Shown one piece after another: positions 1-8,803 of a stretch of 59,558 nt of DNA. Both the position numbers and the translations under genes were made by a program. The notes below the pieces were generated by a model. It was not told where the DNA came from. It searched no databases and saw only the letters and a list, made by a program, of their open reading frames with translations. The DNA is from Betaproteobacteria bacterium (GTDB taxonomy: Bacteria; Pseudomonadota; Gammaproteobacteria; Burkholderiales; SG8-41): assembly GCA_003820645.1 (NCBI GenBank), contig RPOR01000007.1, forward strand, positions 1 through 59,558. Reading direction: 5' to 3'. Position 1 is the first letter of the stretch, and each line of letters begins with the position of its first letter.

Positions 1-105
1 AGCGGGCGCAGCGGAGGCTGCGTGCTGGGCGCGGGCGGCGCCGACCACCCCGAGCGCGGACAACGTCGCCAGTACGGCGCGGCGTCTCGGCAGGAACACG
101 TTCAT
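1..105 (-). CDS. N-terminus of an exported protein (partial, runs off window start), probably the periplasmic partner of the adjacent ABC exporter
   Basis: Minus-strand ATG at 105; translation MNVFLPRRRAVLATLSALGVVGAARAQHAASAAPA has a signal-peptide-like N-terminus; directly downstream of the FtsX-type permease in the same orientation. Confidence 0.5.
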   Translation of the reverse strand, partial: MNVFLPRRRAVLATLSALGVVGAARAQHAASAAPA

Positions 106-121
106 GGACTCATTTCCCGCA

Positions 122-2632
122 TCACCAATCCTCACGTACCGCGCGCACCACGTCGTGCCGCATGACGAAGCGTGCGCTGATCGCGGCGGTCAGCGCGGCG
201 CACAGCACGATTCCGATTAACAATGCCGTCAATGCCGGCCAGGGCACGGCGAGTTCCATGCTCCAGTGAAAGGATTGCCGGTTGATCACCCGGATCAGGA
301 TCAGGCCGATTACGCTACCGGTCGCCAGACCGCATAAGGCGCCGATCAGGGCCGTCAATGCGCCTTCGCCGGCGAGCATGATGCCGATTTCGCGGCGCGT
401 CATGCCCAGATGACGCAACACGCCGAATTCACGTCGGCGGGCGAGCGCCTGGGCGCTGAACGCCAGGCTGACGCCAACCAGCCCGATCATGAGGGCCGCG
501 ATTTCCAGCGCCCAGGTGATGGCGAACGTGCGGTCGAAAATGGCGAGCGAGAGGCGGCGGATTTCGGCGGCGCTGGTGATTTCAACGGGGGCATCGCTGC
601 GCAGTGCCGCACGCAGATCACGCGCTGCAGCAGCAGGCGCTGCGCCCGGCGCCAGCCAGAGTGCCACATCATTGGCGAGGCGGTCGCCGGTGCGTGCCGT
701 GTATTCGCTGCGGTCCATGACGATGGCACCATTTTGTCGCGCATAGTCACGCCAGACGCCGGCTACCGTCCAAGGCTGAAGCGGATCGCCCACCGGCAGC
801 GTGACGACCTGACCGGGATGCATGCCATAGACATCGGCCACCAGTTCGCTGACCCAGATGGCCGGCGGCGCCCCGGGTGCGGGCAACATCGGTGCGCCGA
901 CCAGCGGCAGTGTGCGGCTGGCGTGTTGGGCATCCAGATCGCGCGCAATCAGCGTCACCGGTACGCGCCCGGGTGCCAGCAGCAGGGTCTGCGTGCGCAG
1001 GAACTCGGCGCGGGCGATACCCGGCAGGCTGGCAATGCGCTGCTGTTCCACTGGTCCGAGGTACGCAGTTTCACCACTCGCCGCTGCCCGCAGATACACA
1101 TCTGCGGGCAGCACGCGTACCAGCCAGTCGTCGAGCGATGTGCGGAACGACGTCACCATCAACAGCATGGCCACGACCAGACTGAAGCTGACGAGGATGG
1201 CGGAAATGCTGATGGCCGCGTGCCGCGGAGTGGCCTGCAGCTGGGCAAGCCCCAACGCATGCGGCATGGCTAGTCGCAGCCGGATACGCGCGAGCAGCAG
1301 CGTGGCGACCTGGGGCAACACCAATACCGATCCCAGCAGCAACAGTGCGATCGCAACATAGCCCGCCAGCGGCAGCCCCTGCACTGGCGGTAGCGATAGC
1401 AGTGCCGCGCCACCGGCGAGGGTCGCGAGGCCGGTTTTCACCGCCGTGCCTGACACGGGATCGTTTTCGGCGTCGCCGGCATGCAGTCCCTGTGCGGGAG
1501 GCCGGTGCGCGGCGGTCCATGCGGGCATCGCGGTTCCAGCCAGCGCAAAGCTGATACCGAGGCCGAGAAACGTGGCCAGTGTGCCGGGTTCCACCAGCAG
1601 ATCCGCCTGCAGCATGCGGAAGTAGCCGGCGCCGAGATCGACGCCGGCAATGGCCAGCACCTGCTGCGCCAGCACATAGCCAGCAGCAATGCCGATGGCT
1701 GCGCCGGCGAAGCCGATCAGTCCGCCCTCGGCGAGCAACAGTGCCAGCACGGTGCGGCGGGTGAGTCCCAGCGCGCGCAATAATGCAATTTGGGTGCGCC
1801 GCCGGAGGAGCGCCAGCACCTGGGTTGAGAACACCAGGAAGGCGCCGGTGAAGAGCGCGATCATTGCCAGCATATCGAGGTTCAGCCGATAGGCCCGCGT
1901 CAGGGCGACGCTGCGCTCGTTCTCGGCGTCAGGCGTCAGAGCATACACCCCCGGGGGCAGCAGCGACTGCAGTGCGCGCTGCACGGTGCGCGGATCGGCA
2001 CCGGGCTGGAGCCGGATGTCGATGCGATTCAATTGTCCGATGCGGTCAAAGCGCCATTGTGCAGCCGCAATGTCCATGACGCCGAGCTGCTGCCGGTAGG
2101 CACCGTCCGCGAGTATGCCGCTGACGCGCAGCCGTACCGTGGCCGTACCGACCTGGAAATCCAGCCGGTCACCGGCGGCCACGCCCAGTGCGCGGGCGGC
2201 GGCAGCGGAAAGCCGAATGGCATCGGCATCGAACAGGTCGGCTGCAGGCCCGGTGCCGCCGGCGACCAGCGCCGGCTGCAGCTGCCAGGCGCGCAGCGCA
2301 TCGAGGCCCACGACTTTCAGCGATTCATTGCCGCTGCTGCGCGATGCCGTCAGTTCCAGTACCGGGCTCGCCAGTGCGATACCGGGCAGGGTGGCAATGC
2401 GCGGGTACAGCGATTCATCGAACCCCGCCCGCGGGCCGCGCACGACGAGATCTGCCGCGCCGGCAAGCTGCAATGCAGCACGCCGGAATTCTGCCGCCGC
2501 GCTGGCGTTGATCAGATGCACGGCAACACCGAGCGCAATGCCCGCAGCGATGGCCAGGGCCGCCAGCAGCGTGCGGCCCGGTGTTGCGCGTAGCGGCCCG
2601 CTGACCAGCGCCTGCCAGGCGGCACCGATCAT
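122..2632 (-). CDS. FtsX-like ABC transporter permease (large two-unit permease)
   Basis: 836 aa ORF with repeated FtsX-type TM blocks (LLRRRTQIALLRALGLTRRTVLALLLAEG; RRREFGVLRHLGMTRREIGIMLAGEG); overlaps the ATPase gene by 4 nt. Confidence 0.88.
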   Translation of the reverse strand: MIGAAWQALVSGPLRATPGRTLLAALAIAAGIALGVAVHLINASAAAEFRRAALQLAGAADLVVRGPRAGFDESLYPRIATLPGIALASPVLELTASRSSGNESLKVVGLDALRAWQLQPALVAGGTGPAADLFDADAIRLSAAAARALGVAAGDRLDFQVGTATVRLRVSGILADGAYRQQLGVMDIAAAQWRFDRIGQLNRIDIRLQPGADPRTVQRALQSLLPPGVYALTPDAENERSVALTRAYRLNLDMLAMIALFTGAFLVFSTQVLALLRRRTQIALLRALGLTRRTVLALLLAEGGLIGFAGAAIGIAAGYVLAQQVLAIAGVDLGAGYFRMLQADLLVEPGTLATFLGLGISFALAGTAMPAWTAAHRPPAQGLHAGDAENDPVSGTAVKTGLATLAGGAALLSLPPVQGLPLAGYVAIALLLLGSVLVLPQVATLLLARIRLRLAMPHALGLAQLQATPRHAAISISAILVSFSLVVAMLLMVTSFRTSLDDWLVRVLPADVYLRAAASGETAYLGPVEQQRIASLPGIARAEFLRTQTLLLAPGRVPVTLIARDLDAQHASRTLPLVGAPMLPAPGAPPAIWVSELVADVYGMHPGQVVTLPVGDPLQPWTVAGVWRDYARQNGAIVMDRSEYTARTGDRLANDVALWLAPGAAPAAAARDLRAALRSDAPVEITSAAEIRRLSLAIFDRTFAITWALEIAALMIGLVGVSLAFSAQALARRREFGVLRHLGMTRREIGIMLAGEGALTALIGALCGLATGSVIGLILIRVINRQSFHWSMELAVPWPALTALLIGIVLCAALTAAISARFVMRHDVVRAVREDW

Positions 2633-3294
2633 GACGGACGTAACTCGCCTCCCGCCAACCGGTATACGCGGTCGGCGGTTGCTGCCGCCGCGGTGGAATG
2701 CGTCACCAGGATGCCCATGCTGCGGCGAACCTTGATCTGTTCGCGCAGCAATGCCAGCACCATACCGGCACTCGCGGCGTCGAGATTGCCGGTCGGCTCG
2801 TCGGCCAGCACCAATCGCGGCTCGTGAGCGAGCGCCCGGGCCACTGCGACCCGCTGGGATTCGCCGCCGGACAGCGTACCGGGAAACCGGTGAATCATGG
2901 CGGCGAGGCCGACCGCGGTCAGCACGGCATGGGCACGCTGCTGTGCCGCATTGTGCTGCACGCCATTGAGTTTCAGCGACAGCGCGGCATTGTCGAGCAC
3001 CGTGAGATGGGGCAACAGCAGGAAGGCCTGGAATACAAAGCCCATATCGCGACGCCTGAGGCGCGTCCGTGCGTCGTCGTCGAGCCCGGTCAGTTCCTGT
3101 CCAGCCAAGGTGACCGTGCCGGCGTCGGGCAAATCCAGACCGGCGATCAGGTTAAGCAGCGTGGATTTTCCGGAGCCAGATTCACCGATGATGGCGACAT
3201 AGTCGCCGGGGACCAGTTCGAGGTTGACGTCCTGCAGGATGCACTGCTCGCCTGCACTGCGATACGTTTTCTGCAACCGGGAGATGTTCAGCAT
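2629..3294 (-). CDS. LolD/MacB-type ABC transporter ATP-binding protein
   Basis: Walker A GESGSGKSTLLN, signature LSGGESQRVAVARAL, Walker B LVLADEPTGNLD. Confidence 0.93.
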   Translation of the reverse strand: MLNISRLQKTYRSAGEQCILQDVNLELVPGDYVAIIGESGSGKSTLLNLIAGLDLPDAGTVTLAGQELTGLDDDARTRLRRRDMGFVFQAFLLLPHLTVLDNAALSLKLNGVQHNAAQQRAHAVLTAVGLAAMIHRFPGTLSGGESQRVAVARALAHEPRLVLADEPTGNLDAASAGMVLALLREQIKVRRSMGILVTHSTAAAATADRVYRLAGGELRPS

Positions 3295-3585
3295 GGCAGA
3301 CGCATTATTTCATGCGGGCTGCGGCGAGGGTGATGTTGGTGCCGATTCGGCAAGGGCAGCACTGCGCAACGAACACGGAGTCCGGGCAAGCCGATGGCGT
3401 TCGTTCCCGAGCGTAACGCGACACGCGGCAAAAGGGCATGCGTGATGCGGTGCGCATTGTCATGAACAAGGCGGCCGGATTCACGGCCACGGCACCGGCC
3501 GTGCAGGCCGGGACGGCGTTGCGCCGACTGGCCAGTGGTATCATGGCAGACGATGGCTATGTTTGAGTAAACAGGAGAAAATTAA

Positions 3586-4566
3586 TTGAAATCAATAGGT
3601 TATAAAGTATCGCCGGTGCTGATCGGGACACTGGCCGCACTCGTGAGCTGGCCGGTTGGCGCACAGAACTACCCGGCCAAGCCGGTACGCATGATCATTC
3701 CGTTTTCAGCGGGCGGCGCTGCTGATGTGCCGGGCCGCATCATCATGCAGAAACTCGGCGAAGCGCTGCGTCAGCAAATCGTGGTCGAGAATCGTCCCGG
3801 TGCGGGCTCCACGATCGGCGCCGATGTGGCGGCCAAGTCCGCCCCCGATGGTTACACCATATTCATGATCAGCAATACGCATTTTGTCAGCGCGGCATTG
3901 CACAAGAAACTGGCCTATGACTCGCTGCACGACTTCACCCCGGTGACCCAAATCACCAGTGCGCCGAATGTGCTGGTGGTGCATCCGTCGCTGCCGGTGA
4001 AATCGGTGAAGGAGTTGATTGCGCTCGCGAAGGCGAGGCCCGGCCAGATCGATTACGCATCTTCGGGCAATGGCAGCACCCAGCATCTGACCGGTGCGTT
4101 GTTTGCCAGCATGGCTGGCATCAACATGACCCACATTCCCTATCGCGGCAGCGGCCCGGTGACTTCCGATCTGCTGGGCGGGCAGGTGATGGTGGCTTTT
4201 CCCGGCATTGCCGGCATGCTGCCGCATATCCGGGCGGGGAAACTGCGTGCGCTGGGCGTGACCGGAGTGAAGCGCTCTCCCGAACTGCCCGATGTACCTA
4301 CGGTTGCGGAGGCCGGAGTCAAGGGTTACGAAATGGTGGCCTGGTTCGGGGTGGCCGCGCCGAAGGGATTGTCACGAAATATTCAAATGAAACTCCACGG
4401 CGATCTGCTGCGCGTGTTGAAGACACCGGAAATGAGCCGCAGCCTGCAAAAAGTCGGGCAGGAGCCGGCGTGGCAGGACACGCCGGAGAAATTCTTCGAA
4501 TTCATGACGGTCGAAGCCGCCAAATGGGCCAAAGTGGTCAAAGCCAGCGGGGCGGTGATCGATTAG
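3586..4566 (+). CDS. Bug/TctC family tripartite tricarboxylate transporter substrate-binding protein
   Basis: YPAKPVRMIIPFSAGGAADVPGR, NRPGAGSTIGA, NVLVVHPSLPVKSVKELIALAKARPG; signal peptide; TTG start behind AGGAGA. Confidence 0.92.
   Translation: MKSIGYKVSPVLIGTLAALVSWPVGAQNYPAKPVRMIIPFSAGGAADVPGRIIMQKLGEALRQQIVVENRPGAGSTIGADVAAKSAPDGYTIFMISNTHFVSAALHKKLAYDSLHDFTPVTQITSAPNVLVVHPSLPVKSVKELIALAKARPGQIDYASSGNGSTQHLTGALFASMAGINMTHIPYRGSGPVTSDLLGGQVMVAFPGIAGMLPHIRAGKLRALGVTGVKRSPELPDVPTVAEAGVKGYEMVAWFGVAAPKGLSRNIQMKLHGDLLRVLKTPEMSRSLQKVGQEPAWQDTPEKFFEFMTVEAAKWAKVVKASGAVID
3590..3602 (+). promoter_or_regulatory. Candidate IHF site AATCAATAGGTTA
   Basis: Exact WATCAANNNNTTR match at the 5' end of a Bug gene. 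Confidence 0.4.
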
Positions 4567-4596
4567 CATTGCACCGCAGCATCGTCATGACATCCG

Positions 4597-4626
4597 AAAC
4601 ACCGCCTGCGGGCGGTGTTTTTTTTG
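4597..4626 (+). terminator. Intrinsic terminator after the first Bug gene
   Basis: AAACACCGCC TGCG GGCGGTGTTT followed by T-tract. Confidence 0.85.
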
Positions 4627-4693
4627 CCGTGTTTCCGGCCAAATTGTTACCATGCCGGCGGTAACTCGAATAACAGCCCAGGAGGAGCAGAAA

Positions 4694-5671
4694 ATGAAGT
4701 GTGCATCATTAATTAGCGTGAGCGCAGTACTCGTGGCCGGTGGCGTCATCAGCGCATCCGCAGCGCTTGCCCAGTCCTACCCCGAGCGGCCGATCCGAAT
4801 GCTCATCCCGTTTGCCGCAGGAGGCGCTACGGACGTGCCGGCGCGGATCGCCACCGCCAAGCTGGCCGAGCGACTGGGTCAGCAGATTGTGGTCGATAAC
4901 CGACCTGGCCAGGGCGGTGCTCTGGGTACTGCGGTGGCGGCTAAGGCCGAGCCCGACGGCTATACCGTACTGATGACGGCGACGCCTTTTGTGCTGAGCC
5001 CGCATATTTACAAGAAACTGTCCTATGACCCGCTGAAGGATTTTGTACCGGTGACACAGTTTGGCGCAGCGCCCAACGTGCTGGTGGTACATCCGTCGCT
5101 CGGGGCAAAATCGGTCAAGGATGTGATTGCGCTGGCGAAAAGCCAGCCCGGCAAGCTCGACTGGGCATCATCGGGCACCGGTGGTTTTCAGCATCTCTCC
5201 GGCGAATTGTTCATGACGATGGCGGGCGTGAAGGTCACGCACATTTCCTACAAAGGCAGTGGTGCTGCCATCGCTGACATGCTCGGTGGCCAGGTGAAAA
5301 TCGGTTTTCCGGGCATCGCCATCGCGCTGTCCCACCATAATGCCGGACGGCTGCGGGCATTGGGTGTGACGACCGCAAAACGCTCGCCGCAGATGCCGGA
5401 CATCCCCAGCATCGCCGAAGCGGGCCTGACGGGATATGACGCGACGTTCTGGATGGGCTTGACGGTGCCGACCGGTACGCCGAAACCGATCATTGACAAG
5501 TTGCACAAGGAAACGACCGCGTTGTTGCAGTCGCAGGACATCATCAACGCGTTTCGCAAGGCGGGTACTGAGCCGGCGCCCTCCGATCCGCAGCAATTCC
5601 GCAAATTTATTGTTTCGGAGTACCAGAAATGGGGCAAGGTGATCCGCGAGGCGGGGATCAAGGCCAACTAG
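4694..5671 (+). CDS. Bug/TctC family substrate-binding protein
   Basis: YPERPIRMLIPFAAGGATDVPAR...; clear paralog of the preceding gene; ATG 4694 behind AGGAGGAG (ORF track starts at 4652). Confidence 0.92.
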   Translation: MKCASLISVSAVLVAGGVISASAALAQSYPERPIRMLIPFAAGGATDVPARIATAKLAERLGQQIVVDNRPGQGGALGTAVAAKAEPDGYTVLMTATPFVLSPHIYKKLSYDPLKDFVPVTQFGAAPNVLVVHPSLGAKSVKDVIALAKSQPGKLDWASSGTGGFQHLSGELFMTMAGVKVTHISYKGSGAAIADMLGGQVKIGFPGIAIALSHHNAGRLRALGVTTAKRSPQMPDIPSIAEAGLTGYDATFWMGLTVPTGTPKPIIDKLHKETTALLQSQDIINAFRKAGTEPAPSDPQQFRKFIVSEYQKWGKVIREAGIKAN

Positions 5672-5688
5672 GCGTGCATCGCCGAACA

Positions 5689-5718
5689 GACAACGCCGCC
5701 TCCGGGCGGCGTTGTCTT
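5689..5718. terminator. Hairpin terminator between convergent genes
   Basis: ACAACGCCGCC TCC(G) GGCGGCGTTGT perfect stem, short imperfect T-tract. Confidence 0.6.
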
Positions 5719-5731
5719 TGATACGCGGTAT

Positions 5732-6613
5732 TTATGCAGCGCTCCGCTCCGGCCACATCGCTGCAAGGCCGTCGGCGTCAGTGGCCATGATGGTGGTGCG
5801 GATCATGTAGCGGGGCTGATCCATGGGCCAGGGCCGGCCCCGGTGCATGGTTGCACGGTTATCCCACATGATGACGTCGCCCGCCTGCCAGCGGTGTTGG
5901 TAGACATGCTCCGGCTGCGTGGCGAGGGTCGTCAGTTCAGCGATCAGTTGCAAAGCCTCCTCGCGCCCCATGCCGTCGATGCCGCAGGTATGCGAAGCGA
6001 TATACAGCGCATCGCGGCCGTTGACCGGGTTGCGCCAGCGCATGCGCCAGGATACGGGCGGCATCGTGGTACGCTCACGTTCGGAAGCGAGGTGGGGCGT
6101 AATCTTGCCGCGGGAGTGCGCATAGTCATGCCACGCATAGGCGGTATCGAGTTTTCGGCGGAGATCTTCGGGCAGCCGCTCCCAGGCCAGGCGCATGGAA
6201 GTGAATTCCGTTTCGCCGCCGGTTGTCGCGACCGTGCGGCCCGACAGCACGGAAGCCAGCGCCGGCGGAGTCTTGAAGCAGCTGTCGGTATGCCACAGCT
6301 GGTTCGCCCTGGCCCGCAGCTCTTCCTTATGCCCTGGCGGTACCAGCGTGCCATCGGGCTCGACGTTGGTCAGGATGCTGAACGGTGTCCCTTCACCGCG
6401 CGAAGCGGCTTTGGCGATTTCCAGCGGCCCGAACCGGCGCGAGAACGCAACCTGCAACTCATCGGTAATCGGCTGTTGACGGAACACCAGTACCGAATGT
6501 TCTTCAAAGGCGGCACGCACTTCTCCGTAAGCGTCGCTGCTCGCGGCAATGTCGGCCATGCCTGCACCACGCACTTCGGCGGCAAACCCGGGGCCCAGCG
6601 GTATCAGTTTCAT
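5732..6613 (-). CDS. TauD/TfdA family Fe(II)/2-oxoglutarate-dependent dioxygenase
   Basis: LWHTDSCFKTPPA, GDVIMWDNRATMHRG, R..YMIRTTI motifs. Confidence 0.92.
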   Translation of the reverse strand: MKLIPLGPGFAAEVRGAGMADIAASSDAYGEVRAAFEEHSVLVFRQQPITDELQVAFSRRFGPLEIAKAASRGEGTPFSILTNVEPDGTLVPPGHKEELRARANQLWHTDSCFKTPPALASVLSGRTVATTGGETEFTSMRLAWERLPEDLRRKLDTAYAWHDYAHSRGKITPHLASERERTTMPPVSWRMRWRNPVNGRDALYIASHTCGIDGMGREEALQLIAELTTLATQPEHVYQHRWQAGDVIMWDNRATMHRGRPWPMDQPRYMIRTTIMATDADGLAAMWPERSAA

Positions 6614-7092
6614 CGGTGCTCTCCAGAAACGGCCTGTTGCGCACGGCCTTGCGCAAGGGATTCTACGCCAGGGCGCATGGCAAACTGCGCAGGGGTCACG
6701 ATATGGAACGGCAGAGGCGGGCGGCGCCGCGCGAGCGCCAGCAATGTCTGATCTCTGGTTACCAGATAATGGGCGTCGACGCCGGCGGCCAATTCGAGAA
6801 ATTTCTGGTCATCCGGGTCAGTGCATTTTGGCAGTGCGGCGGTGCGGCAGGCCTCCATCATGCGGGCAACCGTCCGGCATTGAACGATGCAGGCGGTCTG
6901 GCGCTCGACATCCAGCGCCCATTTCTGCAGCGGATAAGCGAGCACGCGCAGCAACTCGGATGTGCATGCGGCATTGATTACGATTTCGGCTTCACCGCAG
7001 GCGACCGCCGACCGCAGCGGTTTCACGCTGTGATCGTGAAATACCAGCCAGTCCAGCCAGACATTAGTGTCGAGTACCAACCGCAGCGGCAT
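6610..7092 (-). CDS. PIN-domain protein (putative toxin-antitoxin toxin family)
   Basis: MPLRLVLDTNVWLDWLVF ... CTDPDDQKFLELAAGVDAHYLVTRDQTLL; likely ATG at 7092. Confidence 0.8.
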   Translation of the reverse strand: MPLRLVLDTNVWLDWLVFHDHSVKPLRSAVACGEAEIVINAACTSELLRVLAYPLQKWALDVERQTACIVQCRTVARMMEACRTAALPKCTDPDDQKFLELAAGVDAHYLVTRDQTLLALARRRPPLPFHIVTPAQFAMRPGVESLAQGRAQQAVSGEHR

Positions 7093-7097
7093 GCCGG

Positions 7098-7538
7098 TCA
7101 GCCGGATCTTGCCACGGCCGGCTTGTGCGATTTCCACGTCGATGTCGCGCAGGCAATCATTTCACCTTGCTGATCGACAAGTTCTGCGCGCAGAAACGAA
7201 ATGCTGCGGCCATGGCGGATGAATTGTGCGGTGCAGGTCAGGCGCCCGGCTTTGGCTGCTTTCAGGTACTGCACCTTCATTTCCAGCGTCGCGCCAGCGC
7301 CGCTGGTACGGTGCAACAGATGGCCCATCGCGATGTCCAGCACGAAGGCACTGATGCCGCCGTGCAGTCCACCCTGTGGGTTGAACATGAAGTCCTTGAG
7401 GTCGAAGTCGATGCGGCATTCATTTTCGGTGTAGCTCAGTTCAAGACCAAACAGGCGGGCGAGGAAAAACTTGCCGAATTCCTGCTCGTAAGTGGCCAGC
7501 GCCTGTTCGAAGGCGTGGCGAGCGACTATTTCATCCAT
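7098..7538 (-). CDS. PaaI-like hotdog-fold thioesterase
   Basis: NPQGGLHGGISAFVLDIAMGHLL...LEMKVQYLKAAKAGRLTCTAQFIRHGRSISFLRAEL. Confidence 0.85.
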   Translation of the reverse strand: MDEIVARHAFEQALATYEQEFGKFFLARLFGLELSYTENECRIDFDLKDFMFNPQGGLHGGISAFVLDIAMGHLLHRTSGAGATLEMKVQYLKAAKAGRLTCTAQFIRHGRSISFLRAELVDQQGEMIACATSTWKSHKPAVARSG

Positions 7539-7678
7539 GTGGTGTGGGCCGCGGCAGCTGAGAAAAACCGCAATGCTAACACTGCAGCATATTGCCGCTG
7601 CGTGGCAACCGGGCGATGCTTTGCTATATTGTCTGCGGCTGCTGCAGCAAGCTGCTGACGATTGCCGGAGGAGATGCC

Positions 7679-8689
7679 ATGCAGATCACAAAAAAACGGT
7701 CCAGCGCAGGTTGCTGGCAGGTCGGACTGTTCGCGCTGCTGCTCGCGGCGACGAGCGCCGGCGCACAACCGTCCACATGGAAACCCGAGCGGGTTGTCGA
7801 AATCATCGTCGGTACTGCGCCGGGTGCGGCGCCGGACAAGACCGCACGCGCGATACAGCGCCTGTGGCAGGAACGCGGCATATTCGACGGACCAGTGTCG
7901 GTGGTCAACAAGCCCGGTGGCGGCAATCTGATTGCCTGGACTTACCTCAATCAGCACGCCGGCAACGGGCATTACCAGATGATCGGCAATCTCAATGTCC
8001 TGATCAGCCGGGCCATCGGCCTCAGCCCATATGCGCACACGGATTACACATGGATTGCGACCCTGTTCGATGAGTTTTTTGCAATTTCGGTACGCGCGGA
8101 TTCTCCGCTGGCGAATGGCCGTGATCTGGTCGCGCGGCTGCAGCATGATGCGGGTGCGGTGGTCATCGGTGTGTCGACATCAATCGGCGGCGCCAATCAC
8201 CTGTCGGCGGCGCTTGCGCTGCAGCGCGCCGGCATCGATCCGCGCCGCGTCAAATTCGTCGCCTTCAAGGGCAGTGCGCAATCCGTGACCGCACTGCTCG
8301 GCGGCCACGTTGATGCGGTATCGACCGCAGTGTCGGCCGTGGTGCCGTTGATGCGCAGCGGGCAGCTGCGGACCATCACCGTGTCGTCGCCGCAGCGCCT
8401 GGGCGGACCACTGGCGACCGTGCCGACATGGCTGGAGCAGGGCGTCCAAGGCACCATGACCAATTTTCGCGCAGTGATTGCCCCGAAGGGGACGGATGCG
8501 GCCGCCGTAAGATTCTGGGAACATCGCTACGCGCAACTCGCCAAGCAGGACGAATGGAAGAAGGATCTCGAGCGCAATCTGTGGGCAGAAAATTTTCTTG
8601 ATGCCGGGAAAACCGTCGCGGCGGTGACCGAATATGCCGCTGCGGTTGAAACACTGGTCGGCACGCTGGGATTGCGCAAGTCGCCCTGA
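7679..8689 (+). CDS. Divergent Bug/TctC family substrate-binding protein
   Basis: VVEIIVGTAPGAAPDKTARAIQ, VNKPGGGNLIAWTYLNQ, ALLGGHVDAVSTAVSAVVPLMRSGQLRTITVSSPQR; signal peptide ends near AGAQPS; ATG 7679. Confidence 0.85.
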   Translation: MQITKKRSSAGCWQVGLFALLLAATSAGAQPSTWKPERVVEIIVGTAPGAAPDKTARAIQRLWQERGIFDGPVSVVNKPGGGNLIAWTYLNQHAGNGHYQMIGNLNVLISRAIGLSPYAHTDYTWIATLFDEFFAISVRADSPLANGRDLVARLQHDAGAVVIGVSTSIGGANHLSAALALQRAGIDPRRVKFVAFKGSAQSVTALLGGHVDAVSTAVSAVVPLMRSGQLRTITVSSPQRLGGPLATVPTWLEQGVQGTMTNFRAVIAPKGTDAAAVRFWEHRYAQLAKQDEWKKDLERNLWAENFLDAGKTVAAVTEYAAAVETLVGTLGLRKSP

Positions 8690-8803
8690 CGGTAAGTACC
8701 GAAAGGATCCCCGTACGCGTGCTCTGCCGCGCGATAGGAATGTCCTTGTCGGGGGGGCAGCGGAGCGGTCGCCGCCGTCCACCCGGGTCGGCAGGGGCGG
8801 ACG

